Positions 62,582 to 64,000 of a DNA stretch of 64,000 nucleotides are shown here, piece by piece. Positions within the stretch are counted from its first letter, which is position 1; every line of letters starts with the position of its first letter. The notes under the pieces were generated by a model. It was not told the origin of the DNA. It saw nothing but the letters and a program-made list of their open reading frames with translations, and made no database searches. This DNA is from Eleginops maclovinus. Its lineage: Eukaryota > Chordata > Actinopteri > Perciformes > Eleginopidae. The stretch spans positions 21,925,078 to 21,989,077 of the forward strand of contig NC_086367.1 in NCBI RefSeq assembly GCF_036324505.1, in the 5' to 3' direction. Position numbers and translations under genes: made by a program.

Positions 62582-63039
62582 GATTCGATACAGCGATTTG
62601 CAGGTGAGGTGAAAGGATGGATGCACACATGTGGCAAGTAATTTCCATCAGATTTACCTCCTCGCCGCGGCCTCTTTCACTCCGCCATTAGTTTCCCAGA
62701 TAGCTTTCGGTGAGAGATATGAAAACAACAGCGGATGTATAAAATATTAGTGTTGTCTCCTTGATGATCTGCAGTCACAGTTACACTTGTTATTCAGATG
62801 AGATGTTTGAGGCCTGACTGGAAAGAATGAATTTCAGAGCGCTCGCGATGCCGCACGTCTTCACTTTTATGTAAATGCCTTTTTCTCCGCGTCTCTATGA
62901 GCTGCTCTTTGGAGCTTGGATTGTATCCGGTTACATCCTGGGTGTATCTCCACGCTGACCTTTATGCCGTTTTGTTCATGATGTTTTTCTCCGAGGAGGA
63001 AGCTCCGACTGAACCCACAGACTGCTGAAATACATACTG

Positions 63040-63480
63040 AGATTTATTTTATATCTTTTGTTACTTTACATTATTTAAAACACGTGTAAAACCGCGAGTA
63101 CAAGATCTATTGACATTTGGATTTCATTTGAATGTTATTTTTTATATTCTTTAATATCTCCCTGAATTAGTAAGGGCTTGAATGCCCAATATTTCCAGAT
63201 GTTTCATAATTTAAATTTCTTTAAAAAAAATACATTAATTTTAATATTTTATTATATTTTTTAAATATTTAATTAATGTTTTTTATAAATACTCAATATA
63301 TTAGTTTGATGTATTTTCCATTTTTTATTTATTTAATCTATATTTTGTATTTTTATTTAAACATTTAATTTAATTTAAATTTAAAATAATTGTATGTTTA
63401 ATTTTGTCTTTTATTTTCAATTGTTTTACATTTGTTATGAATAAATAAATACATTTGAAATATTATATTAAAGAACTGCA
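63040..63480. other. AT-rich block in akap6 intron
   Basis: About 440 bp dominated by A and T with many ATTTAAAT-type strings. No coding or RNA signal. Confidence 0.7.
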
Positions 63481-64000
63481 AAACATCTGATGAAAAACAG
63501 TTGTCATCTCAGATAATATTAGATTACCTTTAATGTTTTGTATTCCTATTGGACGTTTTAACCTGCAGTTGTTTCCACAGTAAAGAATCAGGCTGTATGT
63601 GTAAAGACAAAAAAAACCCTGCTTCTATTAAACATCTTTAATCTTTCCCCTCTCTTTTGTCTACAAAATAACTTTAAACACTTTTGACTTTCCATCTGAT
63701 CGTCTCTTCAAGTGTGAACGCCTCTCACCTCTGCTTCTCTTTAAAGCGCGACAGTTTAAACTCTTATTTCTGTCCGTCTTTCATCTCCTTCACCTCCATC
63801 TCTCCTTCAGCACTGAAGCTCTAACTCCTCCTTTAATCTGTCTCCTCTGCTCCTCTTCAGCAGTGAAGTGGGTTTAACGGCAGGAATCAATAGTGGATCA
63901 GATACCAGATTCTCCTGATCTCCTGGTTATTCCTCCCAACATTTTAGAGCAAAAAGAAGTCAGGAATTCTACCTCATGGGTTTCTCTTTCACAATTAACA

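Larger units (their letters stand above)
55303..64000 (+). other. akap6 intron, at least 8.7 kb, continues past window
   Basis: I looked for the next exon (expected to begin with a GFVNKLDEFIQWL-like sequence) and did not find it. It contains three MITE copies (57348, 58512 and 61204), a (TTCC)n array, a (TTTCC)n array, CA blocks near 62480-62577 and an AT-rich block at 63040-63480. GC-richer, TAAT-containing low-repeat stretches at 56470-56960, 57860-57965 and 61530-61720 are candidate conserved non-coding elements. Confidence 0.8.

Overview
The window looks like teleost (probably percomorph/acanthomorph) nuclear DNA. It holds vertebrate multi-exon genes with compact GT-AG introns, very many long (GT)n/(CA)n tracts, decayed L2-type LINE 3' ends, and at least ten copies of a short TIR element whose sequence I associate with ray-finned fish. 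Nothing prokaryotic, viral, or CRISPR-like is visible.

Layout. (1) 1-9982, + strand: the last four coding exons of arhgap5 (p190-B RhoGAP). They encode most of the catalytic GAP domain, including the arginine finger, and the C-terminus with its stop. (2) 9983-16361: downstream flank or 3' UTR of arhgap5, with a 170-bp GT tract and MITE material. (3) 16635-17728, + strand: three consecutive exons of an endothelin receptor A-like GPCR. The first has two frame-destroying deletions and a disturbed donor, and exons for TM1-TM4 are absent, so I call it a pseudogene fragment. (4) 18.2-34.1 kb: intergenic DNA with the longest GT tract (267 bp), minisatellites, and a decayed LINE. (5) 34157-35155, - strand: an intron-free RING/B-box/coiled-coil TRIM gene without a SPRY domain, probably a retrocopy. 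(6) 36845-64000, + strand: the first coding exons of akap6 (mAKAP). Nine exons give one uninterrupted 717-codon frame, ending just before the spectrin-repeat region. The gene continues past the right edge.

How it fits together. From memory, ARHGAP5 and AKAP6 are neighbours, in this order and orientation, on human chromosome 14q12, so the two large genes look like an ancient syntenic pair. The receptor fragment and the TRIM gene sit in the spacer between them and look like later arrivals. The arhgap5 product switches off Rho-type GTPases. The akap6 product is a signalling scaffold of the muscle/neuron nuclear envelope. They have no obvious joint pathway, so I do not propose a functional cluster.

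I found no convincing new biological system. The best leads are: the broken endothelin-receptor fragment with a transposon against its first exon; two inverted MITE pairs about 1 kb apart inside akap6 introns; a 206-bp akap6 intron that is mostly CA repeat and has a weak donor; the SPRY-less TRIM gene; and inverted nuclear-receptor-like motifs in an arhgap5 intron. Exon coordinates come from reading splice sites by eye and checking phase. Repeat family names are from memory.
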